A stretch of 35,599 bases of DNA from a bacterium (lineage in GTDB: Bacteria; Zhuqueibacterota; Zhuqueibacteria; Zhuqueibacterales; Zhuqueibacteraceae), in NCBI GenBank assembly GCA_023150945.1, contig JAKLJX010000039.1, positions 1 through 35,599 of the forward strand. The letters run 5' to 3'. The position numbers and the translations under genes were made by a program. Under the pieces are notes generated by a model, which saw only the letters and a program-made list of their open reading frames with translations, had not been told where the DNA came from and did not search any database. This document shows positions 15,613-24,231 of the stretch, piece after piece; the stretch's first letter is position 1, and every line of letters starts with the position of its first letter.

Positions 15613-15963
15613 TCAGGGCAATCCCGGCAGCTCAACTACCGGCCGGATCTCGACCGTGCCAGTATGCACCATGGGAATGCGGCCGGCAATACCGATGGCC
15701 TCGTCGAGATCCTTTGCCTCGATCAGGAAATAGCCGCCGAGCTGCTCGCGCGTTTCGGCAAATGGGCCGTCGGTCACCAAACGCCTGCCCTGGCGGACGC
15801 GCACGCTGGTCGAGGCCGTGGTCGGATACAACGGGTTGGCGCCGAGATACTGTCCCTGCGCATGCAGTTCATGCGCCAACTCGGTAGATGCACCGAAGCA
15901 TTCCTGCCGCTCGGTTTCGCTCAGGGTCTTTTCGTCGTAGTAGATCAGCAGCATATATTTCAT
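15613..15963 (-). CDS. YCII/DGPF-family protein
   Basis: This 116-residue protein starts MKYMLLIYYDEK and has the DGPF motif in [20 protein letters not shown] near residues 66-85, then AKDLDEAIGIAGRIP and a VEIRPV end. Length and layout match the other two intact single-domain copies, with which it shares roughly a third to half of positions by eye. GGAGG lies 5 bases before the ATG. The DUF2652 gene ends about 114 bases upstream, so this gene could be second in a unit led by promoter C. The role is unknown. Confidence 0.87.
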   Translation of the reverse strand: MKYMLLIYYDEKTLSETERQECFGASTELAHELHAQGQYLGANPLYPTTASTSVRVRQGRRLVTDGPFAETREQLGGYFLIEAKDLDEAIGIAGRIPMVHTGTVEIRPVVELPGLP

Positions 15964-16077
15964 CTGGGCCTCCAGTTGTTATTCAAGGGTTGAATGCGGA
16001 ATTGGACTGCCAACCAGCAGCCCTCATGCCGACTGACTGGAATGGCCTCCGCGGCGTTGCAGATCGCTGCGCGAATT

Positions 16078-16959
16078 CTACGGTGCCGGCCCGCAGCTCA
16101 GCCTTTGCCGGCCGGCACTGCCGCGCGGAATCGGATCATCGCGTCGCCATTTGGTTTGAAGCTGGGCAATCCACACCGTTGCTGCCGGCCGGGCGCGGCG
16201 GCGCACCGGCAGAGGCCGAAACGAGACGGGGCGTGGCGGCATGAATGCGCCACTGCGCCACGGGCTACGCTGGAGGTCAAGGCGCGGCCGCGTCGCGTTG
16301 AGGGCGGCAGGCCGACGCTTTGCCGGACTTCCCCAGCAACCTGCCACCGGCGCGGTGACCGGCCGGGCGGAATGCGCCGGCGGAAAGAAGACGACAGTAT
16401 CCACCACACCGATGCCTTCACAATATTCGATCTGCCTCTCCGGTTTGATCTGAAAAAAATCGCCCAGCCAGTTGTGGGCCGATTCGGTCAGCAGCACATA
16501 TTCCGGCGCAGGTACGGAATTCTTGAGCAGGCGATGCGCCAGGATCACGTCCACGCCGAAGAGCTTGTCAAATCCATGAATGTGCTCGAGGGCCACGGCA
16601 CCGGCATGAATGATCACTTTGAGTTTCAATTCCCGTGCATCGCGGACGCACGGATAGGCGGCACAAAGCCGGTCGAGCGTGTGATGAAAGGATCGAAAGA
16701 AATTTCTCACCTGCTTTTTGATTGCGGCAACCTCAGCGGAAGCGCCGCCCCCTTCCGGGCAAATCGCATAGAAGAAGGCGGCATCGCCTTCCACTTCCGC
16801 GAGCTTGAGCGGCGGGCCGGCCGCAGAAATGACGGCACGCAGCAGTTCGACCACCACGTGCATGGCGTGGTCGGCGGCACGCGCGTGTGACTTCATGAAC
16901 TGAGTGAAGCCGCTGATATCAGCGAGCAGCAACAGGGCTTGGTGAGTTGATGGTTGCAT
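16078..16959 (-). CDS. DUF2652 (class III nucleotide-cyclase-like) protein with unusual tail
   Basis: The first 190 of 293 residues match DUF2652, a domain related to class III nucleotide cyclases: LLLLADISGFTQFMKSH near residues 9-25, KLAEVEGDAAFFYAI near 53-67, LKVIIHAGAVAL near 107-118 and NSVPAPEYVLLTESA near 147-161. The Asp-Ile-Ser-Gly-Phe and Glu-Gly-Asp-Ala pieces correspond to the metal-binding face, but activity is unproven. The last 100 residues are Arg/Pro/Ala-rich and unlike the family, and may come from a lost stop or frameshift. I start at 16959 (MQPSTH); the frame opens at 17010. It is the first gene after promoter-like element C. Confidence 0.75.
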   Translation of the reverse strand: MQPSTHQALLLLADISGFTQFMKSHARAADHAMHVVVELLRAVISAAGPPLKLAEVEGDAAFFYAICPEGGGASAEVAAIKKQVRNFFRSFHHTLDRLCAAYPCVRDARELKLKVIIHAGAVALEHIHGFDKLFGVDVILAHRLLKNSVPAPEYVLLTESAHNWLGDFFQIKPERQIEYCEGIGVVDTVVFFPPAHSARPVTAPVAGCWGSPAKRRPAALNATRPRLDLQRSPWRSGAFMPPRPVSFRPLPVRRRARPAATVWIAQLQTKWRRDDPIPRGSAGRQRLSCGPAP

Positions 16960-17010
16960 ATTGTATCTCGCTAAGACTCTAAAAAATGGGCACGCCACTT
17001 TCTGCTTCAA

Positions 17011-17305
17011 CGCGGATTTGGAATATAAAAGCGGCTTGTGTCAACCTTATGTCACAGCCTTTGGCGGGAGCCAAGCTGCAGTTTCCGGCTGATTCTACTG
17101 CGTAGTCGTTTGGAGATGAGCAAAATCGACATGTGCGAGCAAGGCTGTAAACGTTTATTTGCCACAGGCCAGCACGAGGTTTTGGCCACAATTGCCGCCG
17201 TTTCGCGCTGCCGGCAAACGAACGGTGGAGAAACCCCTTCCGCCAGTGTAGTTTGGGTTCGGTGACGGCGGTGATCGGCAGAGGGATTGCAAGCCCGCGG
17301 CTCTT
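17011..17305. other. Intergenic region between MFS and DUF2652 genes
   Basis: It contains promoter-like element C (17105-17131) and no recognisable gene. Open frames here lack family features. No T-tracted hairpin follows the MFS stop at 17306. Confidence 0.5.
17105..17131 (-). promoter_or_regulatory. Putative ECF42-type promoter C
   Basis: TGTCGA, 17 bases, then CGAC on the minus strand, 146 bases before the chosen ATG of the DUF2652 gene. The spacer begins TTTTG as in element A but its middle differs from A and B. This makes it a more independent instance of the motif, since only the outer boxes and their edges are kept. Confidence 0.62.
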
Positions 17306-18724
17306 TCACCTCACCTTTCCCCGCGCCAGGGAGGCAAACGTGCCGGCGAGACAAAGCAGGGAAAAAATGGTGAAGGCAGAGTGCATGCTTTTCATGAAGA
17401 GAGGATAATTGGCCGGCGCAATTTGCACGCGGCCGAGGTAAATGGCGAAGATCAACGTGGCGATGCCCATGCTGAGCATCTGTCCGGTGAGCCGCATCGT
17501 GCCCAGGGTTCCGGAGGCGATGCCGTAGAAGCGCTTGTCCACCGCGCTCATCACGGCATTGGTATTGGGCGAGGAAAACAGCGCGAACCCCAGCCCCAGC
17601 AGCAGCAAGCCCGCGACGAGGAAAGGCAGCGTGCTGTTCTCCTGCAAAAACGTGAAGAGAAAAAGTCCGGCCGCGGACAACAGCATGCCGAAGGAGGCGA
17701 CCAGCCGCGGTTCGATGCGGTCGGAGAGCCGGCCGGCGATCGGAGAAAAAACCGTCATCATCACCGGTTGGGCCACCAGAATGAAACCCGCAGATTGTGG
17801 TGGCAGTGCCTTGACGTATTGCAGATAGAGACTCAGCAGAAAAGTCAATGCGAACGTTGCGCTGTAGTGGATCAGCGCGGCCAGGTTGGAAAAGGCGAAA
17901 ACCGTGTTGGCGAAGAGTTGCAGGCGCAGCACCGGACTCGGAGTCTGCCGCTCCCATTTCGTGAAAGCAAAGAGGCCCGCCAGGCCCGCCACCAGCAGCA
18001 CCGCGCCCGGCCATGCCGGCAGCAGAGAAAACCCCAGCATGATCGCCGTGAGCGCGGCGATATAGATGATCGCGCCCGGCAGGTCGAATTTCTCACCACG
18101 GGCTTCGGCCCATTCGCCCTGCAGCCGTTGCACCAGCGCAATCAGCAACACGCCCACGGGCAGATTGATGAGGAAGAGACTGCGCCAACCCAGGTGCTGG
18201 GTGAGGAAGCCGCCGAAGAACGGGCCGAGTGACAATCCCAAATAGACCGCAGCAGAATTGATCCCCAAAGCCTTGCCGCGCTCGCCGGGAGGAAAAACGG
18301 AAGTGAGAATCGCAACGCCGGTGCCGAAGATCATGGCGCTGCCGAATCCCTGCAGGATGCGCATGGCGATCAACATGGCGCCGGAAATCGCAGCCGCCGT
18401 CAACAATGAGGCAAACGTGAAAACGGCGACGCCGCAAGTGAAGATCCTTTTTCTGCCGTGAATGTCGGCGAGCCGGCCAAAAGGGACGAGAAACATGGCG
18501 GCAGACAACAGGAACGAGGAGGCGACCCAACTCAACATCACGGCGTCCATGGCAAATTCGCGGGCCATGAGGGGCAGGGCAAGATTCACCGCGGAGCCCA
18601 TGAACGGCGTCAGGAAGGAGGCCAGCGAGGCAATCAGCAACGCCGGGCGTTGGTTGGGATCCACGCGGCCGGGAGCCGGCTGGGAAGATGACACGAGATC
18701 AGGTTGGGGCGGGGATTCTCTCAT
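17306..18724 (-). CDS. MFS transporter, DHA2 (EmrB/QacA-like) drug exporter
   Basis: This 472-residue membrane protein has about 14 spans. It has the MFS motif A in PFGRLADIHGRKRIF near residues 81-95, MRILQGFGSAMIFG near 120-133 and a motif-C-like LGLSLGPFFGGFL near 161-173. The second half repeats the pattern at FSPIAGRLSDRIEPR. The N-terminal 27 residues are polar and Pro/Ser-rich. This fits proton-driven multidrug export. The start is 54 bases after the sigma factor stop, in the same direction, so the exporter is probably co-transcribed with the sigma gene. Substrates cannot be told from sequence. Confidence 0.88.
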   Translation of the reverse strand: MRESPPQPDLVSSSQPAPGRVDPNQRPALLIASLASFLTPFMGSAVNLALPLMAREFAMDAVMLSWVASSFLLSAAMFLVPFGRLADIHGRKRIFTCGVAVFTFASLLTAAAISGAMLIAMRILQGFGSAMIFGTGVAILTSVFPPGERGKALGINSAAVYLGLSLGPFFGGFLTQHLGWRSLFLINLPVGVLLIALVQRLQGEWAEARGEKFDLPGAIIYIAALTAIMLGFSLLPAWPGAVLLVAGLAGLFAFTKWERQTPSPVLRLQLFANTVFAFSNLAALIHYSATFALTFLLSLYLQYVKALPPQSAGFILVAQPVMMTVFSPIAGRLSDRIEPRLVASFGMLLSAAGLFLFTFLQENSTLPFLVAGLLLLGLGFALFSSPNTNAVMSAVDKRFYGIASGTLGTMRLTGQMLSMGIATLIFAIYLGRVQIAPANYPLFMKSMHSAFTIFSLLCLAGTFASLARGKVR

Positions 18725-18778
18725 GCGAGCATTGACCTCTGTGCGCTCGTAGCTGCAACGCGATGGTCACACATTTTT

Positions 18779-20110
18779 TCACGTTGCCTGGCGCAGTGCC
18801 AGCAACCGGCGCTGCAAGAACCTGCGCTCCGGCTCCAGTTGCGTGAGGCCGAGTGCACGCTCATAGGAAGCTTGCGCTTCCGCCGTTCTTCCCAGCCGGC
18901 GGCATAGCTCGGCGCGCGCCGAGTGTGCCAGATGGTAGCCGGCCAGATCGCCGCGGCTGAGAATGGCGTCGATCAAGGCCAAACCTGCGGCGGGACCATC
19001 ACGCATGGCCACGGCCGCCGCGCGATTCAATTCGATCACCGGCGAGGGCTGCACCTGCAGCAGCAGATCGTAAAGCGCGACAATCTGCGCCCAATCCGTG
19101 ACCGCAGCCGTCTGCGCGCGGGCATGCACCGCGGCGATTGCGGCCTGCAGCGTGTAAGGGCCGAAACGGCGGGACGAGAGCGCGCGTTCCACCAACGCCA
19201 AACCCTCGGCGCGCTGTTCGCGATTCCAGAGTGAGCGATCCTGATCTTCCAGCAGAATCAAATCACCCTGCGGTGAAGTGCGCGCCGGCCGCCGCGATTC
19301 GTGCAGCAGCATCAAGGCGAGCAGGCCCGTCACTTCCGGCTCGGGCAGCAATTCCAGCAGCAGCCGGCCGAGGCGAATCGCTTCGCTGGAAAGATCGGCG
19401 CGCGTCAAGGACTCGCCCGAGGAGGCGGAATAGCCTTCATTGAACACCAGATAGATCACATGCAGCACGGTGTCCAAGCGGTCGGGCAAATCCACCCGTG
19501 ACGGCACTTGATAGGGAATAGCGGCGTCGCGGATCTTGGCCTTGGCGCGTACGATGCGCTGCGCCAGCGTCGCGGGAGCGGTGAGGAAAGCGCGGGCGAT
19601 TTCTTCAGTGGTGAGGCCGCAGACTTCGCGCAGCGTCAACGCGAGGCGCGCTTCCGGAGACAGGGCCGGATGGCAACAGGTGAAGATCAGCCGCAATTGG
19701 TCATCTGCAACGCTTTCCTCATCCAGTTCGACCGAGGCAACGTTGTCGGCGTCGAGACGCGCAGCCAGCTCTGCCTGCACGGCATCAAAGCGGGCGCGGC
19801 GGCGCAGCGCGTCGATGGCCTTGAAACGGCCGGCCGACACCAGCCAGGCGCGGGGATTGGCAGGCATGCCGTCGCGCGGCCATTGCTCCAACGCGGCGCG
19901 AAAGGCGTCATGCAGCGCGTCCTCAGCGAGGTCGAAATCGCCGAGCACACGAATGAGGGTGGCGAGCACGCGGCGCGACTCGGCGCGATACACGGCATCT
20001 ACGGCTGCATGAATCTTGCGAGCGGCGTCCTCACTGTTCAGCTCGGCGGGCTGCCCGGAAGCATTTCTTGTTTCCGGAGAAAAGGCGGCTGAGGGCGGAG
20101 TAAATGTCAT
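18779..20110 (-). CDS. ECF42-type RNA polymerase sigma factor with TPR-like C-terminal extension
   Basis: This 443-residue protein has sigma region 2 at about residues 38-105 (VLGDFDLAEDALHDAFRAAL, then PANPRAWLVSAGRFKAIDAL) and sigma region 4 at about 140-195 (LSPEARLALTLREVCGLTTE, then APATLAQRIVRAKAKIRDA). A 240-residue helical extension follows, beginning LPDRLDTVLHVIYLVFNEGY (DUF6596/TPR-type). This long-tailed layout is the ECF42 group, which lacks an anti-sigma factor and is usually encoded beside DGPF proteins. The start at 20110 (MTFTPP) is chosen over a frame opening at 20239; no strong ribosome site is seen. Five YCII/DGPF genes and three matching promoter elements lie downstream. 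Confidence 0.9.
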   Translation of the reverse strand: MTFTPPSAAFSPETRNASGQPAELNSEDAARKIHAAVDAVYRAESRRVLATLIRVLGDFDLAEDALHDAFRAALEQWPRDGMPANPRAWLVSAGRFKAIDALRRRARFDAVQAELAARLDADNVASVELDEESVADDQLRLIFTCCHPALSPEARLALTLREVCGLTTEEIARAFLTAPATLAQRIVRAKAKIRDAAIPYQVPSRVDLPDRLDTVLHVIYLVFNEGYSASSGESLTRADLSSEAIRLGRLLLELLPEPEVTGLLALMLLHESRRPARTSPQGDLILLEDQDRSLWNREQRAEGLALVERALSSRRFGPYTLQAAIAAVHARAQTAAVTDWAQIVALYDLLLQVQPSPVIELNRAAAVAMRDGPAAGLALIDAILSRGDLAGYHLAHSARAELCRRLGRTAEAQASYERALGLTQLEPERRFLQRRLLALRQAT

Positions 20111-20567
20111 TGCAATTGACTTTTCTGTGTTGTTGCGCTTTGCGTTGGCATGAAGAATCCTTGCCTCGTTTGTCCTGCTGCAAGCCTCCTGCCCGGCACC
20201 GGAATGATCGCTCAATTGAAGATGTGACCCGATACCCAAGAAGATTGGCGCGGAACGGCAAAAGGCAGAGTTTGCCTTATCCGACGAAAAAATGCTGGCA
20301 TTCGTCGAAGCGGTCTCGCGCTAGGTCATTCGTACGCATCTTCTGAAATGCCTGGCACTGTGCCCAAATCTTCACAGGATCCCAGCGGGATGTGAATGAT
20401 AGCGGACACGCTTTTCAAGGGAACGGCGCACTCGTTCGTGTCCGTCCCAAATCACCACCGCCCGGGCACTTCATCATGAGCAGAAGCGAGTTCCATTCGA
20501 TTGGTGCATGCTTTGGTGCCGAGCGCCCGGGCGGTTTCTTCATTAGTGGATAGGCACGAGCTGGTCA
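20111..20567. other. Gap upstream of the sigma factor gene
   Basis: No gene is recognisable. It holds an inverted repeat (20403-20444) and a short GC-rich palindrome around 20523-20531. A degenerate CTTCGA-N18-CGTC on the minus strand near 20286-20313 is too weak to call a self-promoter. The kinase gene ends at 20568, so this is where the sigma factor's own promoter should lie. Confidence 0.5.
20403..20444. repeat. Inverted repeat, 8-base arms
   Basis: CGGACACG at 20403-20410 pairs with CGTGTCCG at 20437-20444 with 26 bases between. It lies about 290 bases upstream of the sigma factor start and could be an operator or a transcript hairpin. There is no T-tract beside it. Confidence 0.4.
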
Positions 20568-23500
20568 TCAAGCAGGCGCGTGGCCGGAATATTTCAGGGC
20601 AACCGCTAGCGCCTGCTCTTGCGCCATTGCCCTGCCGGCCGCAGATTCAGCGGCAAAAGCTTCTTCGCCGAGGCCGGCAGCAGCTGCGGCGAGCACGGCC
20701 TCGCAGCGCCGGCGCTGGAATTCCGGCATCATCGCGCCACTAGCGGCATGCAACCCTTCTGCTGCTGCGAACAACCGCGCGGCGCCGGCGAGATCGCCGA
20801 CGGTAAGCGCCAGGCGCGCGCCTCCCATCAGGGCATAGGGCAGGCCGAGCCGGTCATTCGATTCGCGCGATTGCTGCAGGCATTCATGAAAGCAACGCCA
20901 GGCACGGTTCACCTCATTGGCATCGAGCGCAAGATGGCCGAGGGTGGCCAGCGCGCGCACAATGCCCCAGTTGAAACCATTGGCGCGAAACAGTGCCAGG
21001 CTCCTTTCGGCCAGTTCCTGCGCACGCTTGACGTTGCCGTGTTCGAGGGCAATCACGCCCAGGCAAAACGTACTCAAGCCCAACCCCAACTTGCTGCCGA
21101 TCTCTTTCATGATCAAGACACTCTCTTCCAGCAGCGCTTGCGCAGCCGCAAAATCCCCCTGGATCAGAAGGGTATAGCCTCCCCAACTTTGGCAAAAGGC
21201 GATGAGCTGTTTGTCACCCAGGGCTTGCAGCAGGTGGTGCGCCTGTGCCATGAAGGCGTTGGCGGCCTCGATGCGGCCGAGCATGCCTTCCACCCAACCG
21301 AGGTTCATCAGTGAGAATCCGACGCCACGTTCATCCGCGATTTCACGGCGGAGCTGCAGGCCATTTTCAGCATAGGCGACCGATGCGGTCAAGTCGCCGC
21401 GGAATCCCGTGGCCCATCCCAGATTGTTGAAGGCCACCGCCATGCCGCGTTTGTCGTTCAGGTCGCGTGCCAGCGCCAGGCTTTCTTCGGCCAGCTCTTG
21501 TGCCAATTGGTAGCGGCCTTGAATCAAGTTCGTCCAGGAGAGATGATTGATGGCCACGCCGAGGTTGCGGCGGTCGCCGAGCGCGCGCGCGATTGCGAGG
21601 CTTTCTTCGAGGAAACCGCGCGCCGCATCGAAATTGCCGAGTTCGAAAGTGAGCGTGGCGAGCGCATTCAAGACACCGGCGCGCAGCGCGGTGCGTTCCG
21701 CTGCGCCGGGAAGGGCAAGCATGGTGGAAAGATACTCGCGGCCTTCCAGCAAGTAGCCACGCACGATCCAGAAACGCCACAGCATGCTGCCCAGCCGCAA
21801 GCCCGTGCGGTATTCACCGGTTTCTTCAACCCACTTGAACACCGCGCGGAAATTGTCGTGTTCGTGCTCCAGCCTCGCCAGCCAGGTTTTTTGTTCTGCG
21901 CCGGTCAATTTGGGCCCGGCGGTTTCCGCCAGCGCGACGAAATACTCCGCGTGTGCGCGCCGCGCCGCCTGCCATTCGCCGCTGGCTTGCAGGCATTCCA
22001 AGGCATATTCCCGAATCGTTTCGAGCATGTCGAATCGGGGTTCTTCCTCCGTGGTTTGAACCTGGCGCAACAGGCTGTGGTCGAGCAACGCGGTGACGCC
22101 GTCGAGGCTGGAGACGCCAAGCTCTCCCAGGACCCGGCAGAGAGCCTCGATCGCCTCGAGCGAACAGCCGCCGGTGAATACCGCCAGGCGGCGAAACAAG
22201 GTTTGCTCATCGCCGCTCAGGAGATCGTAACTCCACGCAATCGCCTGGCGCAGTGTTTGATGGCGCGCCGGCATATCGCGCGGCCCGCCTTTGAGCAGCT
22301 CGAAGCGCCTTTCCAGGCGCGCCAGGATCGCTTGCGGCGAAAAAATCTTGAGCCGCGCGGCAGCCAGCTCGATGGCCAGCGGCAAGCCGTCGAGACGATA
22401 ACAAATCTCGGCAATAGCGCCGGCGTTCTCTTCATTGATGATGAAATCCGGCCGCACCGCTTGGGCGCGCTGCTGGAACAATTCGATCGCCGCAAAATGC
22501 GCCAAGGCCTCCGGAGAAAGCGCCTGGCGAGGATTCGGCGTTGCCAGCGGCTGCACTGGAAATTCGTGCTCAGCGGTGAGATGCAAAACCACGCGACTGG
22601 TGATGAGGATTTTGAGTTGGGGACACGCGGCCAGGATCTCCGCCACACGCGGCGCGGCCGCCACCACCTGCTCGAAATTATCGAGCACAAGCAGCCGTTT
22701 TTTCCCGAACAAGTGCGCAACGATACTTTCGGACACGGATCGCAGCGCGCTGAGATAGATGCCGAGAGCCTCCGCGATGGTGGGCAATACCAAGCCGGGA
22801 TCAGAAACCGGTGCCAGCGAAACAAAATGCACCCCGTCATCAAACTCGGCGAGCGCCGCGGCGGCCACCTGCAAAGCGAGGCGGGTCTTGCCCGTGCCGC
22901 CGGGGCCGGTCAGGGTCACCAACCTCACCTCCGGCCGCAGCAAAAGCTGTGTAATCGTCTCCAGTTCCCGAGCGCGCCCAATCAGCGGCGTGGCAGGCGC
23001 GGGCAAATGGCTGGGCGGCGCACTGGCGGTATTGACGAAAGAGGTTTGCAGATTGGAGGTCAGCGCGAATTCGCGCAGGTCGCGGAGCATCTCAGCGGCG
23101 GTTTGATAGCGATCGACGAGATTCTTCTGCAACGCCCGCGCAACAATTCCGGCCAGCGCTGGCGGCGTTTCCGCACGCCACGTACTCACCGGTTGCGGGG
23201 ATTCGTTGACAATCGCATAGATCACCACCTGCTCATGCTCACCGGCAAACGGCAGGCGGCCGGTCAGCATCTCATAGAGCACTACGCCGAACGACCAGAG
23301 ATCGCTGCGGTGATCGGTTTTCTTGCCACGCACTTGCTCGGGCGACATGTAGGCTACCGTGCCCGCCGTGGCTTTTTCATTGGTCAAGTGCGTGCTGCCG
23401 GAGAGCCGTGCCAAACCGAAATCCATGATTTTGATCCGGTCCTGACTGGTGATCATCAGGTTGGAACTCTTGATGTCGCGGTGAATGACGCCGCTTTCAT

Positions 23501-23867
23501 GCGCCGTTTGCAGGGCTTCGGCAATCTGCGTGGCGTAGCTGAGCAGGCAGCCCAGGGGCAACGCGGCGCCGGCCACCCGCTCGCGCAGGGTCTGGCCTGC
23601 GATCAACTCCATCACAATGAACAGATGATCTTCGCTCTCCTCGACCTCGTAGATGGTGCAAATGTTGGGATGATTGAGCGCCGCGGCGGCGCGTGCCTCC
23701 TGCATCAGCCGGGCTTTGGCGGCGGCGTCACGCCGCAAACTTTCAGGCAGGAATTTCAACGCCACCTGGCGTTGCAGCCGCGTGTCTTCGGCTTGGTAGA
23801 CTACGCCCATGCCGCCGGCGCCCAGCGCTGCTTTAATGCGATAGTGTGATATTGTTTTGTTGATCAT
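20568..23867 (-). CDS. Ser/Thr protein kinase fused to a STAND-type ATPase and TPR array
   Basis: This 1099-residue protein has three parts. An intact PknB-like kinase lies at residues 9-265: GAGGMGVVY loop (16-24), Lys38, HRDIKSSN (129-136), DFG (149-151) and a SPEQ segment. An ATPase follows near 295-600, opening with [16 protein letters not shown], with Walker A GPGGTGKT and Walker [11 protein letters not shown], as in AfsR/MalT-like STAND proteins. The rest is TPR repeats (many WxxLxxGxxxxAxxxxEESL-like units). There is no DNA-binding or membrane segment, so it is cytosolic. I start at 23867 (MINKTI). It probably senses a ligand through the ATPase-TPR part and signals by phosphorylation; the targets are unknown. 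Confidence 0.9.
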   Translation of the reverse strand: MINKTISHYRIKAALGAGGMGVVYQAEDTRLQRQVALKFLPESLRRDAAAKARLMQEARAAAALNHPNICTIYEVEESEDHLFIVMELIAGQTLRERVAGAALPLGCLLSYATQIAEALQTAHESGVIHRDIKSSNLMITSQDRIKIMDFGLARLSGSTHLTNEKATAGTVAYMSPEQVRGKKTDHRSDLWSFGVVLYEMLTGRLPFAGEHEQVVIYAIVNESPQPVSTWRAETPPALAGIVARALQKNLVDRYQTAAEMLRDLREFALTSNLQTSFVNTASAPPSHLPAPATPLIGRARELETITQLLLRPEVRLVTLTGPGGTGKTRLALQVAAAALAEFDDGVHFVSLAPVSDPGLVLPTIAEALGIYLSALRSVSESIVAHLFGKKRLLVLDNFEQVVAAAPRVAEILAACPQLKILITSRVVLHLTAEHEFPVQPLATPNPRQALSPEALAHFAAIELFQQRAQAVRPDFIINEENAGAIAEICYRLDGLPLAIELAAARLKIFSPQAILARLERRFELLKGGPRDMPARHQTLRQAIAWSYDLLSGDEQTLFRRLAVFTGGCSLEAIEALCRVLGELGVSSLDGVTALLDHSLLRQVQTTEEEPRFDMLETIREYALECLQASGEWQAARRAHAEYFVALAETAGPKLTGAEQKTWLARLEHEHDNFRAVFKWVEETGEYRTGLRLGSMLWRFWIVRGYLLEGREYLSTMLALPGAAERTALRAGVLNALATLTFELGNFDAARGFLEESLAIARALGDRRNLGVAINHLSWTNLIQGRYQLAQELAEESLALARDLNDKRGMAVAFNNLGWATGFRGDLTASVAYAENGLQLRREIADERGVGFSLMNLGWVEGMLGRIEAANAFMAQAHHLLQALGDKQLIAFCQSWGGYTLLIQGDFAAAQALLEESVLIMKEIGSKLGLGLSTFCLGVIALEHGNVKRAQELAERSLALFRANGFNWGIVRALATLGHLALDANEVNRAWRCFHECLQQSRESNDRLGLPYALMGGARLALTVGDLAGAARLFAAAEGLHAASGAMMPEFQRRRCEAVLAAAAAGLGEEAFAAESAAGRAMAQEQALAVALKYSGHAPA

Positions 23868-23975
23868 CGTCGGGCTTTGACGAATCGGCACATGGCCGGG
23901 GAATGTTTCTGAATCTTCTCAAATTCTTTGTGCGATGACGGCGAAGGCCGGTGTTCCTTTCAAGGCCACGGCCTG

Positions 23976-24007
23976 CGCCAGGTTTTCGGACAAGCCGAAA
24001 ACTGGCG
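23976..24007. repeat. Stable hairpin, 13-base arms
   Basis: CGCCAGGTTTTCGG (23976-23989) pairs with CCGAAAACTGGCG (23995-24007) with one bulged G and a 5-base loop. It sits between the two kinase genes. No T-run follows on either strand, so it is not a classic terminator. Confidence 0.6.
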
Positions 24008-24032
24008 TCGCCTCACGGCAGCCATTCCCTTT

Positions 24033-24091
24033 GACAGGATATTAGGATCAACATGATTTCTCTGAAATCTTGCACATCCTGTAATCCTGTC
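24033..24091. repeat. Long-stem dispersed-type inverted repeat
   Basis: A 28-base left arm (24033-24060, opening GACAGGAT and closing GATTTC) and a 28-base right arm (24064-24091, opening GAAATC and closing ATCCTGTC) are separated by 3 bases. By eye about 21 of 28 positions pair, in three blocks of 8, 5 and 6. Repeats of this ATCCTGT type are common between genes in several bacterial phyla. No function is known. Confidence 0.7.
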
Positions 24092-24147
24092 GACAAGCAG
24101 CTCTTTTGAGAATTAAACCGGTTGAATATTGAAGCTCTGGGCGGCAC

Positions 24148-24187
24148 AAAAACCTTTGGCAGAGTGATTTCAAATCATGATTCTGCC
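24148..24187 (-). terminator. Candidate rho-independent terminator after the second kinase gene
   Basis: On the minus strand GGCAGA and TCTGCC (24182-24187 and 24158-24163) enclose an inner AAATCA/TGATTT pair. A TTTTT run follows at 24148-24152, 5 bases after the stem. It is 45 bases beyond the kinase gene stop at 24232, the expected place for a terminator. Confidence 0.5.
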
Positions 24188-24231
24188 GAGCGCTTTCACA
24201 TTTCTTTCGGAGTCTGGTGGATCAATCCGCC

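Noticed and set aside
20286-20313. Degenerate CTTCGA-N18-CGTC upstream of the sigma factor
   Set aside because: Only four of six bases match the first box and spacing is off; not enough to claim autoregulation.
20523-20531. GC-rich palindrome near 20.5 kb as a terminator
   Set aside because: The stem is only about 4 base pairs and the following T-run is short, so it is not distinguishable from chance in GC-rich DNA.
21498-23849. Very long plus-strand open frame (783 codons) opposite the kinase-ATPase gene
   Set aside because: It is a shadow of a GC-rich gene: its product is rich in Gln, Arg and His with no domain, while the minus frame has clear kinase and Walker motifs.
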